Of a stretch of 64,000 nt of DNA, positions 8,805-17,887 are shown piece after piece. Source of the stretch: Mycobacteriaceae bacterium (lineage in GTDB: Bacteria; Actinomycetota; Actinomycetes; Mycobacteriales; Mycobacteriaceae); the NCBI GenBank assembly GCA_029977845.1, contig JAPOKC010000008.1:24599-88598 (forward strand), written 5' to 3'. Each line of letters begins with the position of its first letter. Position 1 is the stretch's first letter. The notes beneath the pieces were generated by a model, which was given only the letters and a program-made list of their open reading frames with translations, was not told where the DNA came from and did not search any database. Made by a program: the position numbers and the translations under genes.

Positions 8805-9919
8805 ACCTCGCCGGTGATCTGATCGGCGATGGCCTGCAGGGCCTCGAGATCGGACACATCGAACGGCAGTGACGGCACACCCACCACCCGCACATGCGGG
8901 TTGGCGCCGGTGAACCGCGACAGCAGCCGAACCTCCCGCTTGGCGGTCTGACCGCGATCGGCGTGGATGAGCAGCACCCCCGCCGTCAGCGCGTCCCCGT
9001 TGGTGGACGCCTGCAATTCCTCGGCGCCGTCGATGGCGCGCTCCACGGTCAGTGAACTCAGCATCGGATGCGTCCGGTTGAGGATCAGCCCGGCCAGTGG
9101 CATGCCCTCCTCGGACAGCCGGTCGACGAAGAAGGTCGCCTCGCGCAACGCGTCCGGCTCGGCCGCCGAGACCACCACGAACTGGGTGCCCCTGCGCTTG
9201 AGCAGTTCGTAGGTGCGATCGGCCTTCTCGCGGAACCCGCCGAACGTGGAATCCAGCGACTGCACAAACGCGGCGGCATCGGAGAGCATCTGCGAACCAA
9301 GGATCGTCGACATCGCCTTCATCGCCAGACCCATCACGCCGGCCACCAGCTTGCCGATACCGCCGCCGGGGCCCAGCAGAAGTTTCCACAGCCGGCTGTC
9401 CATGAAACTGCCCAGCCGCTTCGGCGCGTCGAGGAAGTCCAACGCGTTGCGCGAGGGCGGAGTGTCGACGACGACGAGGTCCCACCGGTCCTCGGCTAGT
9501 AACTGGCCGAGTTTCTCCATGGCCATGTACTCCTGCGTGCCGGCCAGCGAAGTGGCGACGGTCTGATAGAACTTGTTGTCCAGAATCGCCTGTGCGCGTT
9601 CGGGTCCCGAGTGTTCGATCACCATCTCGTCGAACGTGTGCCGCATGTCGAGCATCATCGCGTACAGCTCACCGGGCACCTCGGACGCCAGCGGCACCTG
9701 TTGCGGGGAATTTCCGAGTTCCTTGATGCCCAGCGCCTGGGCGAGTCGCTTGGCCGGGTCGATGGTGAGCACCACGACGGTCCGTCCGTACTCGGCGGCG
9801 CGCAGAGCCATGGCCGCCGCGGTGGTGGTCTTGCCGACCCCGCCCGCGCCGCAGCACACCACGACCCGGTTGGACTTGTCGGTCAGGATGGACTTCATGT
9901 CCAGCGTCACGGGCGCCAC
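8801..9919 (-). CDS. ArsA/Get3-like ATPase, second of pair (Rv3680-like)
   Basis: This 372-residue P-loop ATPase of the ArsA/GET3 group has a deviant Walker [11 protein letters not shown] near residue 22-31 and the switch motif VVDTPPSRN near 150. Family members move metals or guide tail-anchored proteins. The M. tuberculosis pair Rv3679/Rv3680 (named BagA/BagB, as I recall) forms a heteromeric Get3-like complex, with no arsenic role shown. The start is GTG at 9919, overlapping the partner's stop by one base (TAGTG), so the two are translationally coupled and probably made in equal amounts. The 3' end converges with whiB4. Confidence 0.87.
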   Translation of the reverse strand: MAPVTLDMKSILTDKSNRVVVCCGAGGVGKTTTAAAMALRAAEYGRTVVVLTIDPAKRLAQALGIKELGNSPQQVPLASEVPGELYAMMLDMRHTFDEMVIEHSGPERAQAILDNKFYQTVATSLAGTQEYMAMEKLGQLLAEDRWDLVVVDTPPSRNALDFLDAPKRLGSFMDSRLWKLLLGPGGGIGKLVAGVMGLAMKAMSTILGSQMLSDAAAFVQSLDSTFGGFREKADRTYELLKRRGTQFVVVSAAEPDALREATFFVDRLSEEGMPLAGLILNRTHPMLSSLTVERAIDGAEELQASTNGDALTAGVLLIHADRGQTAKREVRLLSRFTGANPHVRVVGVPSLPFDVSDLEALQAIADQITGEV

Positions 9920-10932
9920 TATCGGACCCCCTGCTGTGCGAGATCTTCGGCCAACTCGTAGAGGCTGCCCAGATCCACCCCGTCGGGAATCGTCGGCAGT
10001 TCCAGCCGGGGAACGTGCACCTTGTCCAGTTCAAGTCCGCTCTCGGTGCGTGAGCGGATCCGGGTGGCGTGCTCGATCGTCTCGGTCAGTAGGCCGGCGA
10101 AGTCCTCGTCGTTGAGTTTGATGCCGGCCCGCGACAGTCCGGCCCGCACGGCCTCGGCGTCGACCACACCGTCGGCCGCCGCGGCGAGATCTTTGGCGGG
10201 CAGGAACGCCGGGATGTTGCGGTTGACGATCACGGCGCCGATCGGCAGGTCGATGTCCCGCAACTCGTCGATCGCCTCGATGGTCTCCTGAATCGGCAGC
10301 GCCTCCAGGAGGGTGACGAGATGGATCGCCGTCTGTTCGGAGTGCAGCAACCGGACCACGCCGTCGGCCTGGGAGTGCACCGGTCCGCCCTTGGCGATGT
10401 CCGACAGCGCCTTGGTGACGTCGAGGAACCGCGAGATCCTGCCCGTCGGCGGGGAGTCGACCACGATGGCGTCGTACACCGGGCGCTTACCGGCGTCGAC
10501 CCGGGTCGCGGCCTCTTTGATCTTGCCGGTCAGCAGAACGTCACGCAGGCCGGGCGCGATGGTGGTGGCGAACTCGATGGCCCCGACCCGGCGCATCGCC
10601 CGCCCGGCGATGCCCAGGTTGTAGAACATCTCCAGGTATTCCAGGAAGGCCGCCTCGATGTCGATCGCCAGGGCGTTGACATGGCCGCCGCCTTCGGCGG
10701 TCGCGACCTTGACCTCCTCGTACGGCAACGGTGGGACGTCGAAGAGCTGCGCAATGCCTTGTCGCCCTTCGACTTCGACCAGCAGCACCTTGCGGCCACC
10801 GGCCGCCAGCGTCAGGGCCAGCGCAGCCGCGACCGTGGTCTTACCGGTGCCGCCCTTGCCGGTGACAAAGTGCAGCCGGGCTTTGGTCAGCCTTGAGGGC
10901 CAGCCGACGGGGTTGCCGTCTTTGGTCGCCAT
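9919..10932 (-). CDS. ArsA/Get3-like ATPase, first of pair (Rv3679-like)
   Basis: This 337-residue partner ATPase has Walker [10 protein letters not shown] at about 25-33 and VVDSPPTGR near 160 in place of the partner's DTPPSRN. The signature lysine of the deviant Walker A (KGGxGKT) is present here (GKGG), while the partner has GAGG. So only this subunit may have the complete dimeric ATPase site. The ATG at 10932 follows a TAGAGT box by 6 bases, predicting a leaderless transcript. It is divergent from the small DUF4177 gene, with 56 bases between the starts. Confidence 0.87.
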   Translation of the reverse strand: MATKDGNPVGWPSRLTKARLHFVTGKGGTGKTTVAAALALTLAAGGRKVLLVEVEGRQGIAQLFDVPPLPYEEVKVATAEGGGHVNALAIDIEAAFLEYLEMFYNLGIAGRAMRRVGAIEFATTIAPGLRDVLLTGKIKEAATRVDAGKRPVYDAIVVDSPPTGRISRFLDVTKALSDIAKGGPVHSQADGVVRLLHSEQTAIHLVTLLEALPIQETIEAIDELRDIDLPIGAVIVNRNIPAFLPAKDLAAAADGVVDAEAVRAGLSRAGIKLNDEDFAGLLTETIEHATRIRSRTESGLELDKVHVPRLELPTIPDGVDLGSLYELAEDLAQQGVR

Positions 10933-10988
10933 GACTGCACTCTATCCAAGGGTGCGAGTGCCTCCGGTGACTTGAGTAGGCTCGCCTC

Positions 10989-11150
10989 ATGAGCCAACCA
11001 ACCACGTGGGAGTACGCGACGGTGCCGTTGCTGACCCACGCCACCAAGCAGATCCTCGACCAGTGGGGTGCTGACGGCTGGGAACTGGTCTCGGTGCTGA
11101 ACGGCCCGACCGGTGAGCAGCACGTCGCCTACCTGAAGAGGCCCAAGTGA
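10989..11150 (+). CDS. Small DUF4177 protein (Rv3678A-like)
   Basis: This is a 53-residue protein, too short for many gene finders: MSQPTTWEYATVPLL, then helix TKQILDQWGADGWELV and a final strand ending YLKRPK. The WEY...ILNxxGxxGWELV pattern is typical of DUF4177, a small alpha/beta domain of unknown role. The ATG follows TAGGCT by 6 bases, so it is probably leaderless. The TGA overlaps the start of the RidA gene (GTGA), and the pair is kept together in mycobacteria. I believe this is a real gene with unknown function. Confidence 0.88.
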   Translation: MSQPTTWEYATVPLLTHATKQILDQWGADGWELVSVLNGPTGEQHVAYLKRPK

Positions 11151-11605
11151 GTAGTGCCTCCAAGCGGCTCGCCGAACTCGGCGTGACATTGCCCGGCGTG
11201 GCCAAGCCGCTGGCCGCCTATGTGCCGGCGGTCCGGACCGGCAACCTGGTCTACACCTCCGGTCAGCTTCCGTTGGTCGACGGGCAGCTGACCCATGTCG
11301 GCAAGGCCGGCGCCGCGGTGAGCGCCGAGGATGCCAAGATCGCGGCGCGCACCTGCGCGCTCAACGCACTGGCGGCCATCGACGCGCTCGTCGGCATCGA
11401 CTCGGTGACGAGGGTGGTCAAGGTCGTCGGGTTCGTCGCCTCCGCACCCGGCTTCACCGGTCAGCCCGGTGTGGTCAACGGCGCCTCGGAGTTCCTCGGT
11501 GAGGTGTTCGGCAATGCCGGCATCCATGCCCGCTCGGCGGTCGGCGTCGCGGAACTGCCGCTGGACGCACCGGTCGAGGTGGAGCTCATCGTCGAGGTTA
11601 CGTAA
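11147..11605 (+). CDS. RidA family protein (Rv3678c-like)
   Basis: This 152-residue RidA/YjgF/UK114-type protein has YTSGQLPLVDG near residue 40, a mid helix with ALAAIDALVG, and HARSAVGVAELPL near 125. The arginine of ARSAVGV matches the residue that RidA uses to bind the carboxylate of imine intermediates. RidA deaminates reactive enamines and imines from PLP enzymes to keto acids; members of this longer subgroup are less well defined. The start is GTG overlapping the DUF4177 stop. It is followed by a metallo-hydrolase gene after 26 bases, likely in the same operon. Confidence 0.9.
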   Translation: MSSASKRLAELGVTLPGVAKPLAAYVPAVRTGNLVYTSGQLPLVDGQLTHVGKAGAAVSAEDAKIAARTCALNALAAIDALVGIDSVTRVVKVVGFVASAPGFTGQPGVVNGASEFLGEVFGNAGIHARSAVGVAELPLDAPVEVELIVEVT

Positions 11606-11631
11606 GTGACCTCCATCGGCAGCGAGGTCGG

Positions 11632-12405
11632 ATGACGCATCCCGCGTACGGGGTGCTGCGGCCGGTCACCCCGACGGCGTCGGTTCTGCTGTGCGACAAC
11701 CCCGGTCACATGACCCTGGACGGGACCAACACCTGGCTGCTGCGCGGACCGGGCAGTAATGAGTTCGTCGTCGTCGACCCGGGACCCGATGATGAGGTGC
11801 ACATCCTCCGCCTTGCCGAGGCGGGCCGAATTCCGTTGGTGCTCATCAGTCATCGCCACGGCGATCACACCGAGGGCATCGACCGGCTCGTCGCGGTCTC
11901 GGGTGCGACGGTGCGCTCGGTCGGCAGTGGTTTTCTGCGCGGAATGGGTGCCCCATTGCGCGACGGCGAGGTGATCGAGGCCGCCGGTGTGCGGCTGACC
12001 GTGATGGCCACCCCGGGCCACAGCGCGGACTCGTTGTGTTTCGTCATGGATGACGCGGTGCTGACCGCCGACACCGTGCTGGGCCGCGGCACCACCGTCA
12101 TCGACGGTGAGGACGGCAGTCTGGCGCAGTATCTGGACTCGCTGCGCCGACTGCAGGGGCTGGGCTCGCGCACGGTGCTGCCCGGACACGGTCCGGAACT
12201 CGATGACCTGGCGGCGGTGGCCGCGATGTACCTGGCGCACCGCGAGGAACGTCTAGGCCAGGTGCGTGACGCTCTGCGGACCCTCGGGGATGACGCGACC
12301 GCGCGGCAGGTGGTCGAGCACGTCTACGCCGACGTCGACGAAAAGCTGTGGGAGGCAGCCGAACAGTCGGTCAAAGCGCAGTTGGCCTACCTGCACACCT
12401 CCTGA
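11632..12405 (+). CDS. MBL-fold metallo-hydrolase (Rv3677c-like, LACTB2 type)
   Basis: This 257-residue metallo-beta-lactamase-fold protein has the zinc motif SHRHGDHTEG near residue 82, GHSADS near 125 and GHGPEL near 185, with an Asp in TADTV. A C-terminal winged-helix-like tail (ATARQVVEHVYADVDE) matches the LACTB2 subgroup, whose human member is an RNA endonuclease; bacterial members are mostly uncharacterised. It follows RidA on the same strand. The 3' end faces crp, with a hairpin between them. I favour hydrolase of unknown substrate. Confidence 0.88.
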   Translation: MTHPAYGVLRPVTPTASVLLCDNPGHMTLDGTNTWLLRGPGSNEFVVVDPGPDDEVHILRLAEAGRIPLVLISHRHGDHTEGIDRLVAVSGATVRSVGSGFLRGMGAPLRDGEVIEAAGVRLTVMATPGHSADSLCFVMDDAVLTADTVLGRGTTVIDGEDGSLAQYLDSLRRLQGLGSRTVLPGHGPELDDLAAVAAMYLAHREERLGQVRDALRTLGDDATARQVVEHVYADVDEKLWEAAEQSVKAQLAYLHTS

Positions 12406-12427
12406 CGCCCAAACCGACGTTTGGGCG
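12406..12427. terminator. Hairpin between convergent MBL hydrolase and crp genes
   Basis: A perfect 9-bp inverted repeat CGCCCAAAC / GTTTGGGCG with loop CGAC starts immediately after the hydrolase stop. It has no long T tract, which is common for mycobacterial intrinsic terminators, and could act in both directions. Confidence 0.6.
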
Positions 12428-12492
12428 CGAAAGAGCAAGCAAACGCCGCCAATACGTCGATCTCGGCGGAGGGGGTTAGGGCGCAAAGGGTA

Positions 12493-13167
12493 TCAGCGGG
12501 CGCGGCGGGCCAGTCGCTCGGAGTCGCAGATCAGCACGCTCTTGCCCTCCAGCCGGATCCAGCCGCGATGGGCGAAGTCGGCGAGCGCCTTGTTTACCGT
12601 CTCGCGGGAGGCGCCGACCAGCTGGGCGATCTCCTCCTGGGTCAGGTCGTGGGTCACGCGCATCGCGCCGCCCTCCTGGGTGCCGAAGCGCTGAGCCAGC
12701 TGCAGCAGTTGCTTGGCGACGCGACCGGGCACGTCGGTGAAGATCAGGTCCGCCAGATTGTTGTTGGTCCGTCGCAGCCGGCGGGCCAACACCCGCAGCA
12801 GCTGATCGGCGATCTCGGGCCGGTCGGCGATCCAGGCCTTGAGGGCGTCGCGGTCCATCGAGACCGCCCGCACCTCGGTGATGGTGGTGGCACTTGAGGT
12901 CCGCGGGCCCGGATCGAAGATCGACAGCTCGCCGAACATGTCCGACGGTCCCATGATGGTCAGCAGGTTCTCCCGGCCGTCCGGTGAGCGCCGGCCGATC
13001 TTCACCTTGCCGGTGATGATGATGTAGAGCCGGTCACCGGGCTCGCCCTCGGCGAAGACGGTGTGGCCGCGCGGGAAGTCGACCGGCTGGAGTTGCTTGG
13101 TCAACGCGGAAACCGCCGCCGGATCGACTCCCTGGAAGATTCCGGCCCTGGCCAGGATCTCGTCCAC
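12493..13167 (-). CDS. crp: cAMP receptor protein, transcription factor Crp
   Basis: This 224-residue CRP/FNR-family protein is close to M. tuberculosis Rv3676. The N-terminal cyclic-nucleotide domain holds the GELSIFD and PRTSSAT block (Glu80, Arg89, Thr90, Ser91), which binds cAMP. The C-terminal winged helix has [20 protein letters not shown] with the recognition helix RETVNKAL. The start is GTG 13167 (MDEILARAG) with a GAAGGGG ribosome site. A membrane cyclase of the Rv3645 type lies in the same window (36934-38538), so source and sensor of cAMP are both present. It is a dimeric global regulator of respiration and stress genes. Confidence 0.96.
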   Translation of the reverse strand: MDEILARAGIFQGVDPAAVSALTKQLQPVDFPRGHTVFAEGEPGDRLYIIITGKVKIGRRSPDGRENLLTIMGPSDMFGELSIFDPGPRTSSATTITEVRAVSMDRDALKAWIADRPEIADQLLRVLARRLRRTNNNLADLIFTDVPGRVAKQLLQLAQRFGTQEGGAMRVTHDLTQEEIAQLVGASRETVNKALADFAHRGWIRLEGKSVLICDSERLARRAR

Positions 13168-13244
13168 GTTGCCCCTTCTCAGCTCGTCATAACCGTATGT
13201 GCGCGCCAGCCTAATGTTTAGACAGGCTTGGCGACGTGCCTACG

Positions 13245-13526
13245 CTACACACGATTGGCGAATCCGGACGGCTGAAACTGAGGATTGAGTTCGGAGCGCA
13301 CATGCACCCGGGTGGGCAGGCCCGGCTCGTCGGGGATCAGGCGGAAGGCCGGTTCCATCCGCGGGCTCAGTCCGGAGAATCCGGTCAAAGGAACAGTGGC
13401 CTGTTCCAACCGGGCCCGGTCACCGGCCGACGGCCGGTCGGTGTGCAACACGCTTTCCAGCCGTTGCAGGCCGACCGTAGAGAGCATCAGCATCGCCGGG
13501 ATGAATCCTGCGAGCAACCACGACAT
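13245..13526 (-). CDS. Small single-span membrane protein (Rv3675 position)
   Basis: This 93-residue frame has one N-terminal membrane helix ([14 protein letters not shown]) followed by an amphipathic helix with RLESVL and a proline-rich polar tail. The ATG at 13526 follows TAACTT by 7 bases, predicting a leaderless mRNA. It lies between crp and nth, where M. tuberculosis has the small membrane protein Rv3675. The helix-then-charged pattern and the clean promoter make it more than a shadow frame. I see no known domain and cannot name a function. Confidence 0.7.
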   Translation of the reverse strand: MSWLLAGFIPAMLMLSTVGLQRLESVLHTDRPSAGDRARLEQATVPLTGFSGLSPRMEPAFRLIPDEPGLPTRVHVRSELNPQFQPSGFANRV

Positions 13527-13607
13527 AGCCGGGAAGTTAACCGGCGCCAGGTCTCATCGGGATCACGAAATGCCACCGGTCTGTCGGCGGTCAGTACCCT
13601 GACTCCC

Positions 13608-14354
13608 GTGGCCAGGGGCTCTAAGAAGTGGGATGCCGAGACTCATGTCGGTCTGGTCCGCCGAGCCCGCCGGATGAACCGGGAACTGGCGGTGGCCTTC
13701 CCCCACGTCTATTGCGAACTGGACTTCACCAACCCGCTCGAACTCGCGGTCGCCACCATCCTCTCGGCCCAGAGCACCGATAAGCGGGTCAACCTGACCA
13801 CACCGGCATTGTTCGCCAAGTACCGCACCGCACGGGATTACGCGCAGGCGAACCGCACCGAACTCGAGGAGCTCATCCGGCCGACCGGCTTCTACCGCAA
13901 CAAGGCCAATTCGCTGATCCGGCTGGGCCAGGAACTCGTCGAGCGCTTCGGCGGCGAGGTCCCGGGAACCATCGAGGAACTGGTGACCCTGCCGGGAGTC
14001 GGGCGCAAGACGGCCAACGTCATCCTCGGCAACGCCTTCGACGTTCCCGGCATTACCGTCGACACCCACTTCGGCCGTCTGGTCCGGCGCTGGCGGTGGA
14101 CCGATGAGACCGATCCGGTCAAGGTCGAGCATGCGGTCGGTGAACTCATCGAGCGCCGGGAGTGGACGCTGCTCAGCCACCGGGTGATCTTCCACGGCCG
14201 GCGGGTCTGCCATGCCCGCAAGCCGGCCTGCGGGGTGTGCGTGCTGGCCAAGGACTGCCCGTCCTTCGGCGAAGGACCCACCGATCCGCAGATCGCCGCC
14301 GCACTGGTGAAGGGTCCGGAGACTGAACACCTACTGGCTCTGGCAGGGCTGTAG
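13608..14354 (+). CDS. nth: Endonuclease III (Nth), base-excision repair
   Basis: This 248-residue DNA glycosylase/AP lyase removes oxidised pyrimidines. The helix-hairpin-helix [13 protein letters not shown] is at 128-140 with catalytic Lys134, Asp152 lies in VDTH, and four cysteines near the end (C-x6-C-x2-C-x5-[18 protein letters not shown]) bind the 4Fe-4S cluster. The frame is open much further upstream, but the GTG at 13608 fits the family start and follows TACCCT by 7 bases, so it is probably leaderless. The downstream thioredoxin-like gene begins 5 bases later, then nudix and marP: nth leads a four-gene operon. Confidence 0.95.
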   Translation: MARGSKKWDAETHVGLVRRARRMNRELAVAFPHVYCELDFTNPLELAVATILSAQSTDKRVNLTTPALFAKYRTARDYAQANRTELEELIRPTGFYRNKANSLIRLGQELVERFGGEVPGTIEELVTLPGVGRKTANVILGNAFDVPGITVDTHFGRLVRRWRWTDETDPVKVEHAVGELIERREWTLLSHRVIFHGRRVCHARKPACGVCVLAKDCPSFGEGPTDPQIAAALVKGPETEHLLALAGL

Positions 14355-14359
14355 CGCCG

Positions 14360-14998
14360 ATGAGGGCTTCGACGAAGTGGACGCTGGCGATGCTGGCCGC
14401 GGTGGTCGCCGTGATCACGGCGTTGGCGCTACAACTCGACGACAAAGCCGCGCCGCCGTCGGCGCGGGACGCGCCGTCGGCGCGGACCCACCGCGACGCC
14501 GACACCCCGGAGGCACTGGCCGGTCCGCGCCGGCGCGCCGATCTGCCGCCGTGTCCGGCTGATGGCGCCGGGGTGGGTCCGGCGGCGTTGCGTGGGATCG
14601 TCGTCGAATGCGCCGCCGACGGGTCTCCGGTCGAGGTGGCGCGCGCACTGGCCGGGCGAACGGTGGTGCTCAACCTGTGGGCCTACTGGTGTGGTCCGTG
14701 CACCCAGGAACTGCCCGCACTGGCCCGCTATCAGCAGCAGGCGGGTGATGCGGTCACCGTCGTGACGGTGCACCAGGACGAGAACGAGACGGCGGCGCTG
14801 ATCCGGATGGCCGACCTCGGTGTCCGCCTGCCGGTGCTGCAGGACGGACGGCGAAGCATCGCCGCAGCACTGGGTCTGCCGAACGTGATGCCCGAGACGG
14901 TGGTGCTGCGTGCGGACGGTAGCGTGGCCAAGGTCTTCGCGACACCGTTCACCAATGCCGATGAGATCGGAGCAGCGGTGAGATCGGCACTCGCATGA
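14360..14998 (+). CDS. Membrane-anchored TlpA/thioredoxin-like protein (Rv3673c-like)
   Basis: This 212-residue protein has an N-terminal signal anchor (residues 8-27) and a thioredoxin fold outside the membrane. The active site is WCGPC in LWAYWCGPCTQELP near 113, followed by PETVVLRADGSV with the cis-proline region. Such proteins reduce or shuffle disulfides in the envelope. A Pro/Arg-rich linker (about 30-65) separates anchor and domain. Its place in the nth-Trx-Nudix-marP operon, where MarP itself carries a disulfide, makes MarP a possible client; that link is my inference. The next start overlaps its stop (ATGA). Confidence 0.9.
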   Translation: MRASTKWTLAMLAAVVAVITALALQLDDKAAPPSARDAPSARTHRDADTPEALAGPRRRADLPPCPADGAGVGPAALRGIVVECAADGSPVEVARALAGRTVVLNLWAYWCGPCTQELPALARYQQQAGDAVTVVTVHQDENETAALIRMADLGVRLPVLQDGRRSIAAALGLPNVMPETVVLRADGSVAKVFATPFTNADEIGAAVRSALA

Positions 14999-15756
14999 CG
15001 ACCCACGGACTAACCCCTGCGGCCAGCCCGCCGTGGCTGACACCGCTGGTGAGCAACCTCGATCAGGTGCCGCACGCCTACCGGCGTCGCGTCCCGCCGG
15101 AACTGCTCGCGGCTATCACCGGCGCCGGCGACGCCGCTGCGGCGGCACGGACCGGCCGCGATGCCGCCGTGCTGGTGCTGTTCTCCGGACCGCATGCCGA
15201 TCACCCGGCCGGGGAGTTCCCCGCCGACGCCGACCTGTTGCTCACCGTGCGCGCCGGCACGTTGCGGCACCACGCCGGGCAGGCGGCCTTCCCGGGCGGG
15301 GCGGCAGATCCCGGTGATGCCGGCCCGGTGGCGACCGCTCTGCGTGAGGCTGAGGAGGAGACCGGAATAGATCCGGGACGGCTGCACCCGCTGGCCACAC
15401 TCGAGCGAATGTTCATCCCGCCCTCGGGTTTTCACGTCGTTCCGGTGCTGGCCTATTCCCCGGACCCCGGTCCGGTGACCGTCGTCGACTCCTCCGAGAC
15501 CGCGGTGGTGGCCCGTGTTCCACTGCGGGCGTTCGTCAATCCCAGCAATCGGCTGATGGTGTACCGGGAACAGCCGGACTTCGCCGGCCCTGCCTTCCTC
15601 CTCAACGAGATGTTGGTGTGGGGATTCACCGGTCACGTAATCTCGGCAATGCTCGATGTGGCCGGATGGTCGCAACCATGGGATACCCAGGACGTTCGGA
15701 TGCTGGACGAGGCGATGGCCCTCGTCGGCGACCGCGACAGTGAGGAACCGCTGTGA
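14995..15756 (+). CDS. Nudix hydrolase, CoA pyrophosphatase type (Rv3672c-like)
   Basis: This 253-residue Nudix protein has the full Nudix box, beginning GGAADPGDAGP and ending REAEEETGI (near 100-122). Just before it is LLTVRAGTLRHHAGQAAFPGG, the extra UPF0035 signature of CoA-specific Nudix enzymes. These split CoA into phosphopantetheine and 3',5'-ADP. The ATG overlaps the thioredoxin-like stop and the TGA overlaps the marP GTG, so all three are translationally coupled. The CoA substrate is known for the family and inferred here. Confidence 0.9.
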   Translation: MTTHGLTPAASPPWLTPLVSNLDQVPHAYRRRVPPELLAAITGAGDAAAAARTGRDAAVLVLFSGPHADHPAGEFPADADLLLTVRAGTLRHHAGQAAFPGGAADPGDAGPVATALREAEEETGIDPGRLHPLATLERMFIPPSGFHVVPVLAYSPDPGPVTVVDSSETAVVARVPLRAFVNPSNRLMVYREQPDFAGPAFLLNEMLVWGFTGHVISAMLDVAGWSQPWDTQDVRMLDEAMALVGDRDSEEPL

Positions 15757-16943
15757 CCAGTTCGCAATGGCTGGACATCGCCGTGATCGGCGTTGCGCTC
15801 ATCGCGGCGATCTCCGGATGGCGTTCGGGTGCGCTCGGCTCGCTGATGTCCTTCGTCGGTGTCGTGCTGGGAGCGATCGCCGGGGTGATGCTCGCCCCGC
15901 ACATCGTCAGCCACATCCATTCGCCGCGAGGCAAGCTGTTCGCCGCACTGTTCCTGATCCTGGCCCTGGTGGTGATCGGGGAGGTCGCCGGCGTCGTGCT
16001 GGGACGTGCGGTCCGCGGTTCGATCCGCAACGGCCCGATCCGGGCGGTGGACTCCGTCGTCGGCGTCGTCCTGCAACTGGTGGTCGTGTTCGTCGCTGCC
16101 TGGTTGCTGGCCAGCCCGCTGACATCGTCGGACCAGCCGAACCTCGCTGCGGCAGTGCGCGGGTCCAGAGTCGTCGCCGAAGTGGACAAGTACGCCCCGG
16201 AGTGGCTTCGCACCGTGCCCAAGCGGATGTCGGCGCTGTTGAGCACCTCGGGTCTGCCGGATGTGCTGGAACCGTTCGGGCGCACGCCGATTCAGAACGT
16301 CGACCCGCCGGACGCCTCGCTGGCCGACAGTCTGGTGGTGGCGCAGACCCGCCCTAGTGTGGTCAAGATCCGTGGTGTGGCGACGTCGTGCCAGAAGGTC
16401 CTGGAGGGTACGGGATTCGTCATCGCGCCGAACAGGGTGATGTCCAACGCGCATGTGGTGGCTGGTTCGGACAGCGTGACGGTGGAGGCCGAAGGAAAGA
16501 AGTACGACGCCACCGTGGTCTCCTACGACCCCAACGCCGACATCTCGATCCTGGACGTTCCCAAGCTTCCGCAGCAGCCCTTGGTGTTCGCCGACGAGCC
16601 GGCCAAATCGGGAACCGACGCGGTGATCCTCGGGTATCCCGGCGGCGGTGACTTCGTCGCAACCCCTGCTCGGGTCCGGGAGATCATCGAACTCAGCGGC
16701 CCTGACATCTACAAGACGACCACCGTCAATCGCGAGGTCTACACCGTCCGCGGCCTTGTCCGCCAAGGTAATTCGGGCGGACCGATGATCAATCGGTCCG
16801 GCAGGGTGATCGGTGTGGTGTTCGGCGCCGCAGTCGACGACAACGACACCGGCTTCGTGATGACAACCAATGAGGTCTCCCGGCAGTTGGCCAAGATCGG
16901 CAACACCGCCAAGGTGCCGACCGGGGTCTGCGTCAACGCCTAG
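15753..16943 (+). CDS. marP: Periplasmic serine protease MarP
   Basis: This 396-residue protein has four N-terminal membrane helices (about 8-125) and a trypsin-like protease domain outside. The triad is His234 (SNAHVV), Asp263 (NADIS) and Ser341 (GNSGGP), one or two positions from the M. tuberculosis enzyme (Rv3671c). Cys213 and Cys394 match the known disulfide that stabilises the active form. MarP is needed for acid resistance through cleavage of envelope proteins such as the hydrolase RipA. The start is GTG overlapping the Nudix stop. The gene converges with ephE, the stops overlapping by four bases. Confidence 0.95.
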   Translation: MTSSQWLDIAVIGVALIAAISGWRSGALGSLMSFVGVVLGAIAGVMLAPHIVSHIHSPRGKLFAALFLILALVVIGEVAGVVLGRAVRGSIRNGPIRAVDSVVGVVLQLVVVFVAAWLLASPLTSSDQPNLAAAVRGSRVVAEVDKYAPEWLRTVPKRMSALLSTSGLPDVLEPFGRTPIQNVDPPDASLADSLVVAQTRPSVVKIRGVATSCQKVLEGTGFVIAPNRVMSNAHVVAGSDSVTVEAEGKKYDATVVSYDPNADISILDVPKLPQQPLVFADEPAKSGTDAVILGYPGGGDFVATPARVREIIELSGPDIYKTTTVNREVYTVRGLVRQGNSGGPMINRSGRVIGVVFGAAVDDNDTGFVMTTNEVSRQLAKIGNTAKVPTGVCVNA

Positions 16944-17887
16944 AGCGAATCTAGGAATCTCTGCAACGCGTTGTTGACCGCCTGCGGCGACTCCTCCTGC
17001 GCGTAGTGCCCGATGCCGGGAATCTCGGCGAACCGGCCGTGCGGCGCGTACGGCCTGCTTCGTGTGATCGGATCGCCGAGCACGTACGGGTCAGCCGCAC
17101 CGCGCAGGTGCACCAGGGGGATCTCCAGCCGGCGATCCATCAGCTTCATGAATCGTCGGCCTTCCGCGCGCAACTGGCTGCGAACCGCCCAGCGCTGGTA
17201 CTCCAGCGTGCAGTGGGCGGCGGATGGGATCTGGATGGCCTGACGCAGATACCTCATGGATTCGGAGAAGTCCTCGCCCGCTTGCCATTTCGGTGACGTC
17301 CTGGTGCGCACCAGGGTCTCGAGTTCCTCGGCATCGTGGCGGGTCAGCACGTGCTCAGGCAAGCGCGGCACCTGGTATCGCAACAATGTCGGCAGCAACG
17401 CGCGGCGCTGCTCGGCGTTGGTGAGCACCGATTGCCGTAGCGCCACCGGATGCGGGGAGCTGATCAGCCCGATGGCGCGCACCATTCGGGGGTGCAGTAC
17501 CGAGGTGGCCCAGCAGACCAGTCCGCCGTCGGCGTGGCCGATCAGTGTGGCCGAGGTGTGCCCGAGGGCGCGAATCAGTCCCGCGGTGTCACCGGCCAGC
17601 GTCCAGCCGTCATAGCCACGCGGCGGTTTGTCGCTGCCACCGTATCCGCGTAGGTCCACTGCGACCAGTCGCGCTCCCGACAGACCGCGCAACTGATGTC
17701 GCCACGACCACCAGAACGATGCGAAACCGTGCAGCAGGATGACCAGTGGCCGCGCGGTGGGCGGAGTCTCGTCCTGTGTCTCGTCGAGTGCCTCGACGCA
17801 ATGGAAGCGGATTCCGTTGGCATGAACATCGAGATGACGCCACGGCCCGTCGATCCGGGTGACCGAGGGATCCGGCCGGCTGCTCAC
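16940..17887 (-). CDS. ephE: Alpha/beta hydrolase, epoxide hydrolase EphE-like
   Basis: This 315-residue alpha/beta hydrolase (Rv3670 position) has an oxyanion HGF motif near 53, the nucleophile elbow GHADGG with Asp120, and catalytic His near 294 in GIGHYAQ. An aspartate nucleophile fits epoxide hydrolases or dehalogenases. I did not see clear lid tyrosines, so epoxide activity is inferred from the name of the ortholog. The frame is open to 18109, but the GTG at 17887 (MSSRPDPSV) fits the ortholog and overlaps the upstream gene's stop (GTGA). It converges with marP. Confidence 0.87.
   Translation of the reverse strand: MSSRPDPSVTRIDGPWRHLDVHANGIRFHCVEALDETQDETPPTARPLVILLHGFASFWWSWRHQLRGLSGARLVAVDLRGYGGSDKPPRGYDGWTLAGDTAGLIRALGHTSATLIGHADGGLVCWATSVLHPRMVRAIGLISSPHPVALRQSVLTNAEQRRALLPTLLRYQVPRLPEHVLTRHDAEELETLVRTRTSPKWQAGEDFSESMRYLRQAIQIPSAAHCTLEYQRWAVRSQLRAEGRRFMKLMDRRLEIPLVHLRGAADPYVLGDPITRSRPYAPHGRFAEIPGIGHYAQEESPQAVNNALQRFLDSL

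Noticed and set aside
13236..13607. Extension of the nth open frame upstream of GTG 13608
   Set aside because: The added residues do not match endonuclease III, overlap the small membrane protein gene on the other strand, and a leaderless promoter fits the shorter start.
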